NCBI RefSeq assembly: GCF_001580365.1
Contig: NZ_CP014480.1
Location: 1,117,008-1,181,007, forward strand
From: Kocuria turfanensis
GTDB taxonomy: Bacteria; Actinomycetota; Actinomycetes; Actinomycetales; Micrococcaceae
Length of the DNA: 64,000 bases
Direction: 5' to 3'
The position numbers were made by a program, and so were the translations under genes. Positions 19,171 through 27,602 of this stretch are shown piece after piece. Numbering within the stretch: the stretch's first letter is position 1; each line of letters begins with the position of its first letter. The notes below the pieces were generated by a model, which worked only from the letters and a program-made list of their open reading frames with translations, made no database searches and was not told the DNA's origin.

Positions 19171-20031
19171 TCAGCCGCCTTTCTGCACGGCCTTGCACAG
19201 CTGCACCAGTCGGCTGATCGCGCGGTGCGGGGCGCCGGTGGGCCGGACCGCCTCCTCCCGGGCGGCGAGGGTGAACCGCACGAGCGCCCACGCCCGCAGG
19301 CGCTCGGCGTCGGCGCCGGCCGCCAGGGACAGGGCCTCGATCCGGTCCTCGAGCGCCGCGGCCAGGGCCCCGCCGTGGCCGGCGTCCTCGGTGCGGGGCC
19401 ACAGGGCGGGGACCAGGGCGAACTCCACGGTGCCGAGCACCGGGTCCGCCCCGGTGGCCAGCCACGGGGCGCGCCGGGCGGCGCGCACGGCCCCCGGGTG
19501 CAGGTCCTGGTGCACGAGGGCGGCGTCCAGCTCCTCGCGCAGCAGCCGGTCCAGGCTCGCGACCGCCTGCCGCCGGAAGCGCCGCGGGAACCGGGCGTCC
19601 AGCTCGGCGGCCCCGGCCAGGTCCTCCCGCCATCCCCGGGCCGCCGCCGACAGGGCCGGGAACGGGGGCCGGGGCGGGCGGGCCAGGGTGCGGGTCAGCT
19701 CGCCCAGCACCCGGCAGGCCTCCAGGTCCGGCAGGGACCGCAGGTCCCGCTCGCCGGTGCGCTCGAGCAGCAGCGCCCGGTCCGCGGGCTCCGCCCGGAG
19801 CAGCCGCACGGCGCCGCGCCCTCCCCACAGGCGCAGCGCCAGGTGCTCGTGCTCGGCCCGGGCGCCCGGCGGGCCGAGCCGCAGCAGCGCCGGCTCCCCC
19901 GCGCGGGTGCGCACCGGCAGGGCCAGGGCGCCGTCGTCGTCGTGGGAGCGCCCGTCCGGGACCAGCTGCCACGCGGCCAGGTAGCGCTCCGCGAGCCCGG
20001 CCCGGAGCCGGCCCGCGCGCTCGTCGGTCAT
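19171..20031 (-). CDS. Aminoglycoside phosphotransferase-like protein lacking catalytic residues
   Basis: 286-residue protein with the layout of the APH(6)/streptomycin-kinase family: LRLGPPGARAEHEHLALRLW with the helix-C glutamate, LLLERTGERDLRSL hinge, and HQDLHPGAVRAARRAPWLA catalytic loop. The family normally reads HGDLHxxN in that loop, then an I-D metal-binding pair after WLA. Here the Asn is Ala, the second Asp position is Gly (WLATGADP) and a later GDPxxD is GTVEFA. It may therefore be a pseudokinase or a non-kinase binder. ATG 20031 follows a GAGGAGGG site. The frame is fully open, so this is divergence and not decay by frameshift. Confidence 0.75.
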   Translation of the reverse strand: MTDERAGRLRAGLAERYLAAWQLVPDGRSHDDDGALALPVRTRAGEPALLRLGPPGARAEHEHLALRLWGGRGAVRLLRAEPADRALLLERTGERDLRSLPDLEACRVLGELTRTLARPPRPPFPALSAAARGWREDLAGAAELDARFPRRFRRQAVASLDRLLREELDAALVHQDLHPGAVRAARRAPWLATGADPVLGTVEFALVPALWPRTEDAGHGGALAAALEDRIEALSLAAGADAERLRAWALVRFTLAAREEAVRPTGAPHRAISRLVQLCKAVQKGG

Positions 20032-20103
20032 GGGTCCGCCCTCCTCGCAGGTCACCGGACCATCTTCGCCCACGAGGCCCCCGCTGGCCCCGCCCGTGTT
20101 CGC

Positions 20104-20109
20104 TAGACT
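20104..20109 (+). promoter_or_regulatory. -10 box of zupT
   Basis: TAGACT, 41 bp before the GTG start of zupT; it gives a short leader containing a CCGGAACGGAG ribosome site. No zinc-box (Zur-like) palindrome is evident around it. Confidence 0.5.
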
Positions 20110-20150
20110 GCGAGCGCCCATCCCCCCGCCGGAACGGAGTCCACCCGCCC

Positions 20151-20936
20151 GTGAACGAGCTGCTGTTCGCCTTCGGCCTGACCCTGTTCGCGGGGCTGGC
20201 CACCGGGGTGGGGGCCTTCCTGGCCCTGGTCACCAGGCGCACCGACGCCAAGTTCCTCGCGGTCAGCCTCGGCTTCTCCGCCGGGGTGATGATCTACGTG
20301 TCCCTGGTCGAGATCTTCGTCAAGGCCCAGGTGGCCCTCGTGGCCGAGCTCGGGGAGCGCGCCGGGGCGTGGGCCACGGCGGGCGGGTTCTTCGGGGGGA
20401 TCGCGCTGATCGCCGTGATCGACCGGCTCGTGCCCAGCCGGGTCAACCCGCACGAGTACCCGCACGACGACGACGGCCGGCAGCGCCGGCTCATGCGCAT
20501 GGGCACCATGACGGCGGCGGCGATCGCGATCCACAACTTCCCGGAGGGCTTCGCGACCTTCGTGGCGGCCATGCAGCAGCCCTCCGTGGCGATCCCGGTG
20601 GTCGTGGCCATCGCCCTGCACAACATCCCGGAGGGCATCTCGGTGGCCGTGCCCATCCACTCCGCCACGGGCGACCGCCGCAAGGCGTTCCGCTACTCGT
20701 TCCTGTCCGGGCTGGCCGAGCCCCTGGGCGGGGTGCTCGGCTACCTGGTCCTGCTTCCGTTCATGAGCGACACCGTCTTCGGCGTGGTGTTCGCGGGCGT
20801 GGCGGGGATCATGGTCTTCATCTCCCTCGACAAGCTGCTGCCCACGGCCCAGGAGTACGGCGAGCACCACCTGTCGGTCTACGGGCTCGTGGCCGGGATG
20901 GCGGTCATGGCCGTGAGCCTGCTCCTGTTCGTCTGA
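20151..20936 (+). CDS. zupT: ZIP-family metal (zinc) transporter ZupT
   Basis: 261-residue membrane protein that imports zinc and probably other divalent cations. Eight predicted helices; the conserved metal-site helices read AIHNFPEGFATF (helix IV) and ALHNIPEGISVA (helix V), exactly the HNxPEG pair of ZupT proteins. A histidine/aspartate-rich loop (HEYPHDDD) lies between helices III and IV. Start GTG 20151. Single gene; convergent with mug. Confidence 0.93.
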   Translation: MNELLFAFGLTLFAGLATGVGAFLALVTRRTDAKFLAVSLGFSAGVMIYVSLVEIFVKAQVALVAELGERAGAWATAGGFFGGIALIAVIDRLVPSRVNPHEYPHDDDGRQRRLMRMGTMTAAAIAIHNFPEGFATFVAAMQQPSVAIPVVVAIALHNIPEGISVAVPIHSATGDRRKAFRYSFLSGLAEPLGGVLGYLVLLPFMSDTVFGVVFAGVAGIMVFISLDKLLPTAQEYGEHHLSVYGLVAGMAVMAVSLLLFV

Positions 20937-20999
20937 GCCCGCCCGGCACGGCCGGGTCCGGGGCCGGCCGGTTCCGGGCCGGGTCGGGGGCCGACGGGG

Positions 21000-21641
21000 T
21001 CAGGGGCCGGGCGGCCGAGCGCGGTCGGCGCCGCGCGGGGGCCCGGGGGCCGGTGGCACCCCGGCGGCGCGGCCCGCCTCGGCGAAGGCCGCGGCCAGTC
21101 CCGCCCGGGAGGCGTGGGCGTTGAGCCCGCTGGGACTGGGCAGCACCCACAGCTGCGCCCCGGCCAGCTCCCGCTCCTGGCGCCCGAGCGCGGCCCGGGG
21201 GTCCGCGAACGCGTGCCGGTAGGCGGTGACCCCGGCGACCGCGACGACGGCGGGGCGCCGCTCGGCGACGAGCCCGGCCAGCCGCTCCCGCCCGGCCACG
21301 AACTCGGCGGGGTCCAGCTCGTCCGCCCGGGCGGTGGCCCGGCGCACGAGGTTGGTGATGCCGAGGCCGCGGCCCACGACGTGCTCGCGGTCGGCGTCGC
21401 TCATCCCGGCGGAGCAGTCCACGAGGTGGCCGGTGAGGCCGGCGTCGTGCAGCGCCGGCCAGAACCGGTTGCCCGGGCGGGCGAAGTGCGCCTGGGTGGC
21501 CGCGGCCCACAGGCTGGGGTTGATGCCGCAGATCAGCAGCCGCAGCCCGGGGCCGAGCAGGTCCGGCAGGGTCGTGTCCCGGGCGGCCTCCAGGTCCGCC
21601 CGGCTCGGCCGGGTTCCGCCCGGTGTCCGTGCTGGTGCCAT
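21000..21641 (-). CDS. mug: G/U mismatch-specific uracil/thymine DNA glycosylase MUG
   Basis: 213-residue uracil-DNA glycosylase superfamily member that removes uracil, ethenocytosine or thymine opposite G. The active-site motif GINPS (residues 39-43, catalytic N41) and the minor-groove wedge motif LPSPSGLNAH near residue 165 are intact. The C-terminal 20 residues are Pro/Arg-rich. ATG 21641 has a TAGCAT -10 box (21648-21653) 6 nt upstream, so the mRNA is probably leaderless; the promoter overlaps that of the divergent hydrolase. Confidence 0.9.
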   Translation of the reverse strand: MAPARTPGGTRPSRADLEAARDTTLPDLLGPGLRLLICGINPSLWAAATQAHFARPGNRFWPALHDAGLTGHLVDCSAGMSDADREHVVGRGLGITNLVRRATARADELDPAEFVAGRERLAGLVAERRPAVVAVAGVTAYRHAFADPRAALGRQERELAGAQLWVLPSPSGLNAHASRAGLAAAFAEAGRAAGVPPAPGPPRGADRARPPGP

Positions 21642-21677
21642 CCCGCCATGCTAGGCCGTCCCGCTACCGTGGGGACC
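21642..21677. promoter_or_regulatory. Overlapping divergent leaderless promoters mug / hydrolase
   Basis: Only 36 bp separate the two start codons. Minus-strand -10 TAGCAT (21648-21653) lies 6 nt from the mug ATG, and plus-strand -10 TACCGT (21665-21670) lies 7 nt from ATG 21678. With a 17-bp spacer the -35 of each promoter would fall onto the initiation region of the other, so the two cannot easily fire at once. Confidence 0.5.
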
Positions 21678-22358
21678 ATGCCGCCACCGGACGAGATCAC
21701 CGTGCCCACCGAGACCGGCCCCGGACGCCTCCTGGTCTCCCGGGCCTCCTCCCCCGCCGGCTCCCCCTGGGCGGTGCTGTGGCTCGGGCACGGCGCGGGC
21801 GGCGGCGCCGGCTCCCGCGACCTCGCCGCGCTCGCCGCCGGGCTGCCCCGGCACGGCGTGACCGTGGTCCGGCACGAGCAGCCCTGGGTGGTGGCGGGCA
21901 AGCGGATCGCGCCCCGCCCGGCCGCCCTGGACGCCGCGTGGCTGGCCGCCGCCCCGGCGGTCGCCGAGCTCGCCGGCGCGGTGCCCCTCGCCGTCGGCGG
22001 CCGCAGCGCCGGAGCCCGCGTCGCGTGCCGCACGGCCGGGACCGTGGGGGCCGCGGCCGTCGTCTGCCTGGCCTTTCCGCTCCACCCGCCGGGGCGGCCG
22101 GAGCGGTCCCGGCTCGAGGAGCTGCTGGCGCCGCGCGTGCCGGTGCTCGTGGCGCAGGGGACCCGGGACCCCTTCGGCTCCACGGCCGAGCTGCGGGCCG
22201 CCGCGCCCGGGGCGCCGGGGGTCGAGGTGGTCCCGGTCGAGGGCGCCGACCACGGCCTCAGGACGGGCCGGTCGGCGGCGCTGGGACAGGAGGAGACGCT
22301 CGAACAGGTCACCGCCGAGACGCTCCGCTTCCTGCGCACGGCCGCCGCGGCCGGCTGA
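21678..22358 (+). CDS. Alpha/beta-hydrolase (KAT8/TEX30-like fold)
   Basis: 226-residue small alpha/beta hydrolase. The oxyanion segment LGHGAGGGAGSRDL, the nucleophile elbow VGGRSAGARVA (Ser in GRSAG), the aspartate in QGTRDPFGS and the catalytic histidine in GADHGL are all present in the right order. It resembles the TEX30/KANL3 group of small hydrolases, whose substrates are mostly unknown. ATG 21678 follows the -10 box TACCGT by 7 nt (leaderless). Divergent from mug. Confidence 0.8.
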   Translation: MPPPDEITVPTETGPGRLLVSRASSPAGSPWAVLWLGHGAGGGAGSRDLAALAAGLPRHGVTVVRHEQPWVVAGKRIAPRPAALDAAWLAAAPAVAELAGAVPLAVGGRSAGARVACRTAGTVGAAAVVCLAFPLHPPGRPERSRLEELLAPRVPVLVAQGTRDPFGSTAELRAAAPGAPGVEVVPVEGADHGLRTGRSAALGQEETLEQVTAETLRFLRTAAAAG

Positions 22359-22464
22359 GCCGGCCCGGGGCTTCAGCGGCGCCCCGCGGCGGGCTACGGT
22401 GGGCACACGACCACCCACCCGAGCGTCCGCACCGGCCGTCCGCACCAGCAGGGAGAGAACCGTC

Positions 22465-22917
22465 ATGGCACGCACCCCCGAGTCCCCCGACGCACCCCGC
22501 CCCGGACCGCCCCCCGAGGAGCCGCGGCCGGCCGACGCGACGCCGCCGGCACCGGGGCCGGCCGCGGGAGAGCAGGCACCGGCCGAGCGGGCGCCGGGCC
22601 CGCCCCCGGTGCGCACCGACCCCACCCTCGACGAGCAGCAGAAGCGCGGCGTCTCGGGGGCCATGTGGACGGCCCTGCTGCTCGGGCTGCTGATCCTGGT
22701 CCTGCTGCTGGTCTTCATCCTGCAGAACAACGTCCCCACGGACTTCCGCTTCCTCGGCTGGGAGTTCGTCCTCCCCCTCGGCATCGCGATGCTCTTCGCG
22801 GCGGTGGCCGGCGCCCTCGTCATGGGCCTCGTCGGCTCCGTGCGCCTCTTCCGGCTGAACCACCGCGTGCGCAAGCTGGAGAAGGAGCGCGCGGACATCA
22901 AGCGCGCCCTGCGCTGA
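22465..22917 (+). CDS. LapA-like (DUF1049) inner-membrane protein
   Basis: 150 residues: a disordered Pro/Ala/Glu-rich N-terminus (1-60), two transmembrane helices (about 68-88 and 97-120) and a basic amphipathic coiled tail (LFRLNHRVRKLEKERADIKRAL). This is the LapA_dom arrangement; in E. coli LapA works with LapB in envelope assembly, but actinobacterial homologues are uncharacterised. ATG 22465 has GGGAGAG upstream; a TACGGT -10 box lies near 22395. Monocistronic as far as can be seen. Confidence 0.8.
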   Translation: MARTPESPDAPRPGPPPEEPRPADATPPAPGPAAGEQAPAERAPGPPPVRTDPTLDEQQKRGVSGAMWTALLLGLLILVLLLVFILQNNVPTDFRFLGWEFVLPLGIAMLFAAVAGALVMGLVGSVRLFRLNHRVRKLEKERADIKRALR

Positions 22918-23032
22918 GCCCCCGGTCCGGCGGACCGGCGCCGGGCCGGACCGGGCGCGCCACGGTGCCCGCTGCGGCCCGGCGGCCGGAGGAGCGCGTA
23001 GTCTGACAGCACCCTGACGAAGGACGGACACC

Positions 23033-23338
23033 ATGACCTGCCCCGCTCCCCCCGACGACGCGGACGCCCCCGGCGCCGACGCCGCCGCTCCCGCCGTGGT
23101 CGCCCCCGCGACCGTGGTCGACCTCGCGGCCGGCGCCGCCCACATCACCCCCGTGGTGGTCGACGGCGAGGCCCGCTACGCCGTGGACCTGCCCGACCAG
23201 CCCCTGGACGAGGACGACGTGACGAGCCTGGCCGTGGCCCTGCAGGTCGCCCAGGCCGGGCCCGCCGTGCTGGTGGACGTCGAGGAGTACCTGGAGCTGG
23301 AGGAGAACGCCTCGGGCGCGGGCGACCCGCGGCCCTAG
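23033..23338 (+). CDS. Small acidic protein of unknown function
   Basis: 101 residues, strongly acidic and Ala-rich at the N-terminus, then a folded-looking stretch HITPVVVDGEARYAVDLPDQPLDEDDVTSLAVALQVAQAGPAVLVDVEEYLELEE split here across a beta and a helical part. No signal peptide or membrane segment. It has a -10 box TAGTCT (22999-23004), an AAGGACGG ribosome site and an ATG at 23033, which support real expression. I do not recognise a family. Confidence 0.6.
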   Translation: MTCPAPPDDADAPGADAAAPAVVAPATVVDLAAGAAHITPVVVDGEARYAVDLPDQPLDEDDVTSLAVALQVAQAGPAVLVDVEEYLELEENASGAGDPRP

Positions 23339-23393
23339 ACACCGGAGGGCGTGCGGCGAGCCCGGGGACCGTGCGCCGGAACGGAGGACGACC

Positions 23394-24736
23394 GTGCGAG
23401 GACGACCACGGTGCGCGCGGCCCCGGGCCGAGCGGCTCAGCCCCCTGGACGCGAGCTTCCTGCGCGTCGAGGAGCGCGGGGCGCCCATGCCGATGGCCGC
23501 GCTGGCGGTCCTCGACGGCGCCGGCCTGCTCACCGCGGACGGACGGCTGCCCCCGGCAACCGTCCAGGAGCTCGTGGGGGCCCGGATCTGCCACGTCCCG
23601 CGCCTGCACCAGGTCCTCGTCCGGCCGCGGCACCGGCTGCGCCGCCCGCGCTGGGCCGACGCACCGGAGTTCGACATCGGCCGCCACGTCCGGGTGCGCC
23701 CGCTGCCGCAGCCCGCGGATGAGGAGACCCTGCTCGCCGTCTGCCGCGAGCTCAACGAGCGCCCCCCTGGCGACGGACCGGCCGCTGTGGGAGATGTGGT
23801 TCCTGCCCGGGCTGCCCGGGGGGGCGCCTCGGCCTGCTGCTGCGCATGCACCACGTGGTCGCCGACGGGATCGCGGCCCTGGCGCTGCTCGCCCCGCTCT
23901 TCGACGCCGCTCCCCCGCCGGCTTCCTCGCCGGCTCCCCCGCTCACGTCCGCGCTGACTGGCGCCGGGACCCCGGCGGCGCCGGCGGGCAGGGCTCCCCG
24001 GTCCGGCCGGTGGTGGACGGCGCCCGCGGGGCTGGTGCAGCAGCTGCGCGCCGTCGCCCGCGAGGGACGGGCGCCCGCGCTGTCGATCAACCGGCCGGTG
24101 GGGCGCCGGCGGGCCCTGGCCCTGGTGCGCGCGGACCTGGCGGCCGCCAAGGAGGCCGCCCACCGCCACGGGGGCACCGTCAACGACGTCCTGCTCGCCG
24201 CCGCCGGCGGCGGCGTCCGCGCCGTGCTGGCGGCACGCGGCGAGCTGACGCCGGACCTGGTGCTGAAGGTCTCCGTGCCCGTCTCGGTCCGCCGGCCCGG
24301 GCAGACGGGCGGCAACCGCACCGGCGTGCGGATCGTGCCGGTCCCCCTGGGCGAGGCCGACCCCGCCGCGCGGCTCGCCCGGGTCGCGGCCGGGACCGCG
24401 GCGCAGCGCCGCCGCCCGCCCTACGTGCCCGGCGGCCGCCTGCTGCAGCGGTGGACCGCCCGCACCATGCACCGCCAGCGGCTGGTCAACCTGTGGCTGA
24501 GCAACTTGCACGGCCCCGCGGAGCCGCTGCGCCTCGGCGGCGCCCGGGTGCTCGAGCTGTTCCAGCTGGGCGCCGTGCAGGGCAACGTCGCCCTCGCCGT
24601 GGGCGCCCTCTCCTACGCGGGGCGGCTGAACCTCGGCCTCGTCGCCGACGCCGACGTCGTCCCCGACCTCGACCTCTTCGCCGCCGGGGTGGCCGACACG
24701 CTCGACCGCCTCGGAGCGGCCCCCCGCGAGGCCTGA
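23394..24736 (+). pseudogene. Wax ester synthase/diacylglycerol acyltransferase (WS/DGAT) with two frameshifts
   Basis: Reads as one WS/DGAT protein only if two single-base insertions are skipped. Part 1 (from GTG 23394, GGAGGACGACC upstream) starts ERLSPLDASFLRVE and runs to ELNERP. A C6 run at about 23762-23767, where five C would keep frame, shifts into PLATDRPLWEMWFLPGLPGG. A G7 run at about 23818-23824, where six would fit, shifts again into RLGLLLRMHHVVADG. The HHxxxDG acyltransferase motif (HHVVADG), NDVLLAAAGGGVR and the C-terminal domain are otherwise perfect to the stop at 24736. Either a recent pseudogene, phase variation or a homopolymer sequencing error. The family makes storage lipids from acyl-CoA. 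Confidence 0.85.
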
Positions 24737-24846
24737 GCCGCCCGGCGCGGCGGCCCCCTTCCGGTGTCGTGCCGCACGGGCACGCATCGCTCAACGCGCC
24801 GTCACAGTCGGCCGTCCCGCCGGCCGGGCCGCGTAGCGTGCCCAGC

Positions 24847-25800
24847 ATGGACCAGCAGATGCACCGGGCCGCGTTCGCCACCCGGGACCCCGCCGAGGGC
24901 GTCGCCGTGCTCGACCGGGTCTTCGCCGTGCGGGAGGTGCGCCGCAGTCCCGACGAGCCGTTCCGGATGGAGCTCTCCTCGGCCGGCACGGGACCGCTGC
25001 GGCACGAGCGGCTGCGCCTGGGCGGCTCCTCCGCCGCCGGCAGCACGGACGGCAGCGGCGTGCTGCGGGTCGGCCACGTGCTGGGCGGGCAGCTGACGGC
25101 GACCGGCCGCGGCGACCGTTTCGCCCGCCGGGGACCGTTCCTGTTCCCGCGCCGCCCGTTCTCCAGCCGGTGGGCGGAGCTCGACCTCATGACGGTCTCC
25201 CTGCAGCCGGCGGCGGTGCAGGCCCACGCCCGGCGGCTGCTGGGCGACGAGGACTTCCGGCTGGAGTTCACCGGGGACCGGCCGGTGGACCCGACCATGG
25301 CCCGGTACTGGACCGCCACCGTGCGGCACCTGGGGCGGGACGTCCTGCCGCACGAGGAGCTCATGCGGGCGCCGCTCGTGCGCGCCGAGACCGTGCGGTG
25401 CCTGGTCACGGCGCTGCTGCAGACCTTCCCGGGCTCCTTCCTGGAGCGTTCCCGGGAGCGCACCGGCGGCCCCGCGGCCCCACCGTCCGCCGTGCGGCGG
25501 GCGCTGGCCTACATCGAGGCGCACCTGGACGAGGACATCGGCCTGGCCGAGATCGCGGCCGCGGCCCGGATGAGCCCCCGCGGCCTGCAGGTGGCGTTCC
25601 GGCGGGAGCTGGGCACCACGCCGACGCACCGGCTGCGGGACGCCCGCCTGGACGCGGCGCACCGCGCGCTGCTCGACGCCGATCCCGGCACCACCGTGGA
25701 GACGGTGATGGTCCGGTGGGGTTTCGTGCACCGGGGGCGCTTCGCTGCCGCCTACCGCGAGCGCCACGGGTGCAACCCGGCGGCGACGCTGCGCGCCTGA
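24847..25800 (+). CDS. AraC-family transcriptional regulator
   Basis: 317 residues. The N-terminal 190 residues form an AraC-binding-like sensor domain (VGHVLGGQLTATGRGD, RGPFLFPRRPFSSRW), followed by a C-terminal double helix-turn-helix (about 215-315: YIEAHLDEDIGLAEIAAAAR, MSPRGLQVAFRRELGTTP, and VRWGFVHRGRFAAAYRERHG). A TAGCGT -10 box (24834-24839) ends 7 nt before ATG 24847, so the mRNA looks leaderless. It lies 110 bp after the damaged WS/DGAT gene, a possible target, but no evidence for regulation is visible. Confidence 0.88.
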   Translation: MDQQMHRAAFATRDPAEGVAVLDRVFAVREVRRSPDEPFRMELSSAGTGPLRHERLRLGGSSAAGSTDGSGVLRVGHVLGGQLTATGRGDRFARRGPFLFPRRPFSSRWAELDLMTVSLQPAAVQAHARRLLGDEDFRLEFTGDRPVDPTMARYWTATVRHLGRDVLPHEELMRAPLVRAETVRCLVTALLQTFPGSFLERSRERTGGPAAPPSAVRRALAYIEAHLDEDIGLAEIAAAARMSPRGLQVAFRRELGTTPTHRLRDARLDAAHRALLDADPGTTVETVMVRWGFVHRGRFAAAYRERHGCNPAATLRA

Positions 25801-25975
25801 ACGGGCACGGGTGGTCCGGAAAGCGCACCGGCGGGAGCGGATGCTGGCGGGGCGCCCCGCCGGGCCCCGACCATGGAAGGGCGGCCGGGGCCGGCCGCAG
25901 CACCATCGCGCAGGGTCGTGACCACGGGTTCGGGGGCGGAGCCGGGGCACGGGGACGAGCCAGGGGGAGGCAACG

Positions 25976-26347
25976 ATGGACGACGTCGCGCAGGCGGGAG
26001 CACGCCCGGACGCCACAGGACCGGACACCACGGGACCGGGGACCCGGTGGATCGCGGAGGCCACGGTCCGCACGGCCGGCCGGGTCGACGCCGGCACGGT
26101 CGAGGCGCTCGGCCGGGCCGGAGCGGTGGCCCGGTGCGCGGCCCGCAGCAGCGGGGCGCAGGGGCTGTCGGTGCGGATGGACGTCCTGGCGGAGAACTGC
26201 GCCGGGGCCTACGGTTCGGCGCTGGCCCTGCTGGCCACCGTCATCCTGCCGCTGCTCGACGGCGCCGACCTGACCGATCTGCGGATCGTGCCGGGCGGCG
26301 AGCACCCCGGGGACCGGCACGGCGGGGCGGAGCCGGCCGCCGCCTGA
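25976..26347 (+). CDS. Small protein of unknown function downstream of the AraC regulator
   Basis: 123 residues. After a variable N-terminus, the core runs from ATVRTAGRVDAGTVEAL through SVRMDVLAENCAGAY to LTDLRIVPGGEH and alternates predicted strands and helices like a small ferredoxin-like or ACT-style fold; that is only an impression. GGGGGAGGCAACG precedes ATG 25976, a reasonable ribosome site. Its stop lies 3 bp from the stop of the convergent YcaQ-like gene. No family recognised. Confidence 0.55.
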   Translation: MDDVAQAGARPDATGPDTTGPGTRWIAEATVRTAGRVDAGTVEALGRAGAVARCAARSSGAQGLSVRMDVLAENCAGAYGSALALLATVILPLLDGADLTDLRIVPGGEHPGDRHGGAEPAAA

Positions 26348-26350
26348 GCC

Positions 26351-27439
26351 TCAGCCGCCCCGGGAGACCCGGAGCCCGAGCCAGGCCGCGAGGTCCTCGA
26401 GCTGCTCCTGCACGGCCTCGGCCGTGGACGGGGGAAAGGGGACGTCCTCGTGCACCGCGGAGACGGTGAACGTGCCGCTCCTGCGGTCGGCCGCGGCGTC
26501 GACCTTCCCGATCAGCCGGTCCCCGTGCAGAACGGGCAGCGCGAAGTACCCCCACCGCCGTGCGGCCCGTGGCTTGTACATCTCCAGGGTGTACTCGAAG
26601 CCGAACAGGTCCCGGATCCGGGCCCGGTCGTGCACCAGCCGGTCGAACGGCGACAGCAGCACCGTGCGACCCGCGAACGGCCGCCCCAGCGCCTCCGGAT
26701 CCACCCGCCACGTGCCCGGGACGCCCTCCACGGCCGCCTCGACCCCGACCTCCCCGACGGCCAACGGCTCCGCGGGCGTGCCGGGCGCGCCGGCCCGCAC
26801 GATGCCCAGCGAGCGCAGCCGCCGGGCGGTGCGCCGCCGGTGGGCCTCCTCCGGGGACAGCACCGGGGTGCCGGCCGGGTAGACGCGCTCCGCGAGGTCC
26901 CACAGCCGCTGCCGGCCCCGGCGGCCGGCCACGGCCACCTCGCCGCGCAGCATGAGGAACTCCAGCATCTGGGTGACGTTGCGGCTGTCGGTCCAGCCGG
27001 TGGACCGCCACGGCACCGCGCTGGTGTCCGGGATCTCCCGGGAGAGCAGCGGTCCCGCCGCGCCCAGCCGCTCCAGCACGTCGCGGCGGAACCGGTCGTT
27101 GGCGCGCAGCCACTCCCGCGGCGCCTCGCGCGCGGGCCAGGCCGCCATGGCCGGCAGGTGCAGGGCCAGGTCCTCCATCGGGCGGACCATGGCGTTGTGC
27201 TCGAAGAGCGTGCGGTCCCGCTCCAGGGCCAGCTGCAGCTGCGCCGGCCGGTAGGCGCGGCCCAGCCGGCTCCACAGGATGAGGTCGGCGCTGGGCGCCA
27301 CGGCCGCGATCGGGTCGATCTGCAGGAGCGTGAGCCCGCGGACCACGGCGAGCAGGTCGGCCGGCCGCGGTGCGTCCAGCAGCTGCGCGCGCACGGCGAG
27401 GCGCCGGGCCTCGGCGGGATCCAGGCGGAGGACGGTCAT
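26351..27439 (-). CDS. HTH_42 winged-helix DNA glycosylase, YcaQ/AlkX-like (QxD)
   Basis: 362-residue HTH_42 protein. The active-site motif reads LLQIDPIAAVAPSADLILWS, giving Q40 and D42 (QxD), the signature of the YcaQ/AlkX branch known for unhooking interstrand crosslinks. Further family landmarks are LFEHNAMVRPMEDLALHLP, RNVTQMLEFLMLRGEVAV (winged helix) and LLSPFDRLVHDRARIRDLFGFEYTLEMY split over residues 265-290. Length is normal. ATG 27439 has GGCGGAGGACGG upstream. It is distinct from the QxQ paralogue at 7540-8643. Confidence 0.88.
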   Translation of the reverse strand: MTVLRLDPAEARRLAVRAQLLDAPRPADLLAVVRGLTLLQIDPIAAVAPSADLILWSRLGRAYRPAQLQLALERDRTLFEHNAMVRPMEDLALHLPAMAAWPAREAPREWLRANDRFRRDVLERLGAAGPLLSREIPDTSAVPWRSTGWTDSRNVTQMLEFLMLRGEVAVAGRRGRQRLWDLAERVYPAGTPVLSPEEAHRRRTARRLRSLGIVRAGAPGTPAEPLAVGEVGVEAAVEGVPGTWRVDPEALGRPFAGRTVLLSPFDRLVHDRARIRDLFGFEYTLEMYKPRAARRWGYFALPVLHGDRLIGKVDAAADRRSGTFTVSAVHEDVPFPPSTAEAVQEQLEDLAAWLGLRVSRGG

Positions 27440-27490
27440 GCCCCGAGGATAGCCATGCCCGCGGACGCCCGGGCCGGGCCGGGACAGGAC

Positions 27491-27523
27491 GAAGGCCCCG
27501 GACCGATGCGGTCCGGGGCCTTC
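27491..27523 (-). terminator. Terminator of tRNA-fMet
   Basis: Perfect 14-bp stem (27491-27504 with 27510-27523) and a 5-nt loop directly beyond the CCA end of the tRNA on the minus strand. Confidence 0.8.
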
Positions 27524-27525
27524 CG

Positions 27526-27602
27526 TGGTTGCGGGGGCAAGATTTGAACTTGCGACCTCTGGGTTATGAGCCCAGCGAGCTACCGAACTGCTCCACCCCG
27601 CG
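27526..27602 (-). tRNA. Initiator tRNA-fMet (CAT)
   Basis: 77-nt cloverleaf on the minus strand, CCA encoded. It begins CGCGGGG and ends CCCCGCA-A-CCA, leaving the C1:A72 mismatch diagnostic of initiator tRNAs. The anticodon stem has three G:C pairs (GGG/CCC) around the loop CTCATAA, another initiator feature. The T arm GCAAG-TTCAAAT-CTTGC is complete. Confidence 0.96.

Noticed and set aside
16309..20106. A plus-strand frame of over 1200 codons antisense to the amylase and kinase-like genes
   Set aside because: Same antisense artefact; low-complexity translation, no start signals, and the minus strand holds clear GH13 and APH-like domains.
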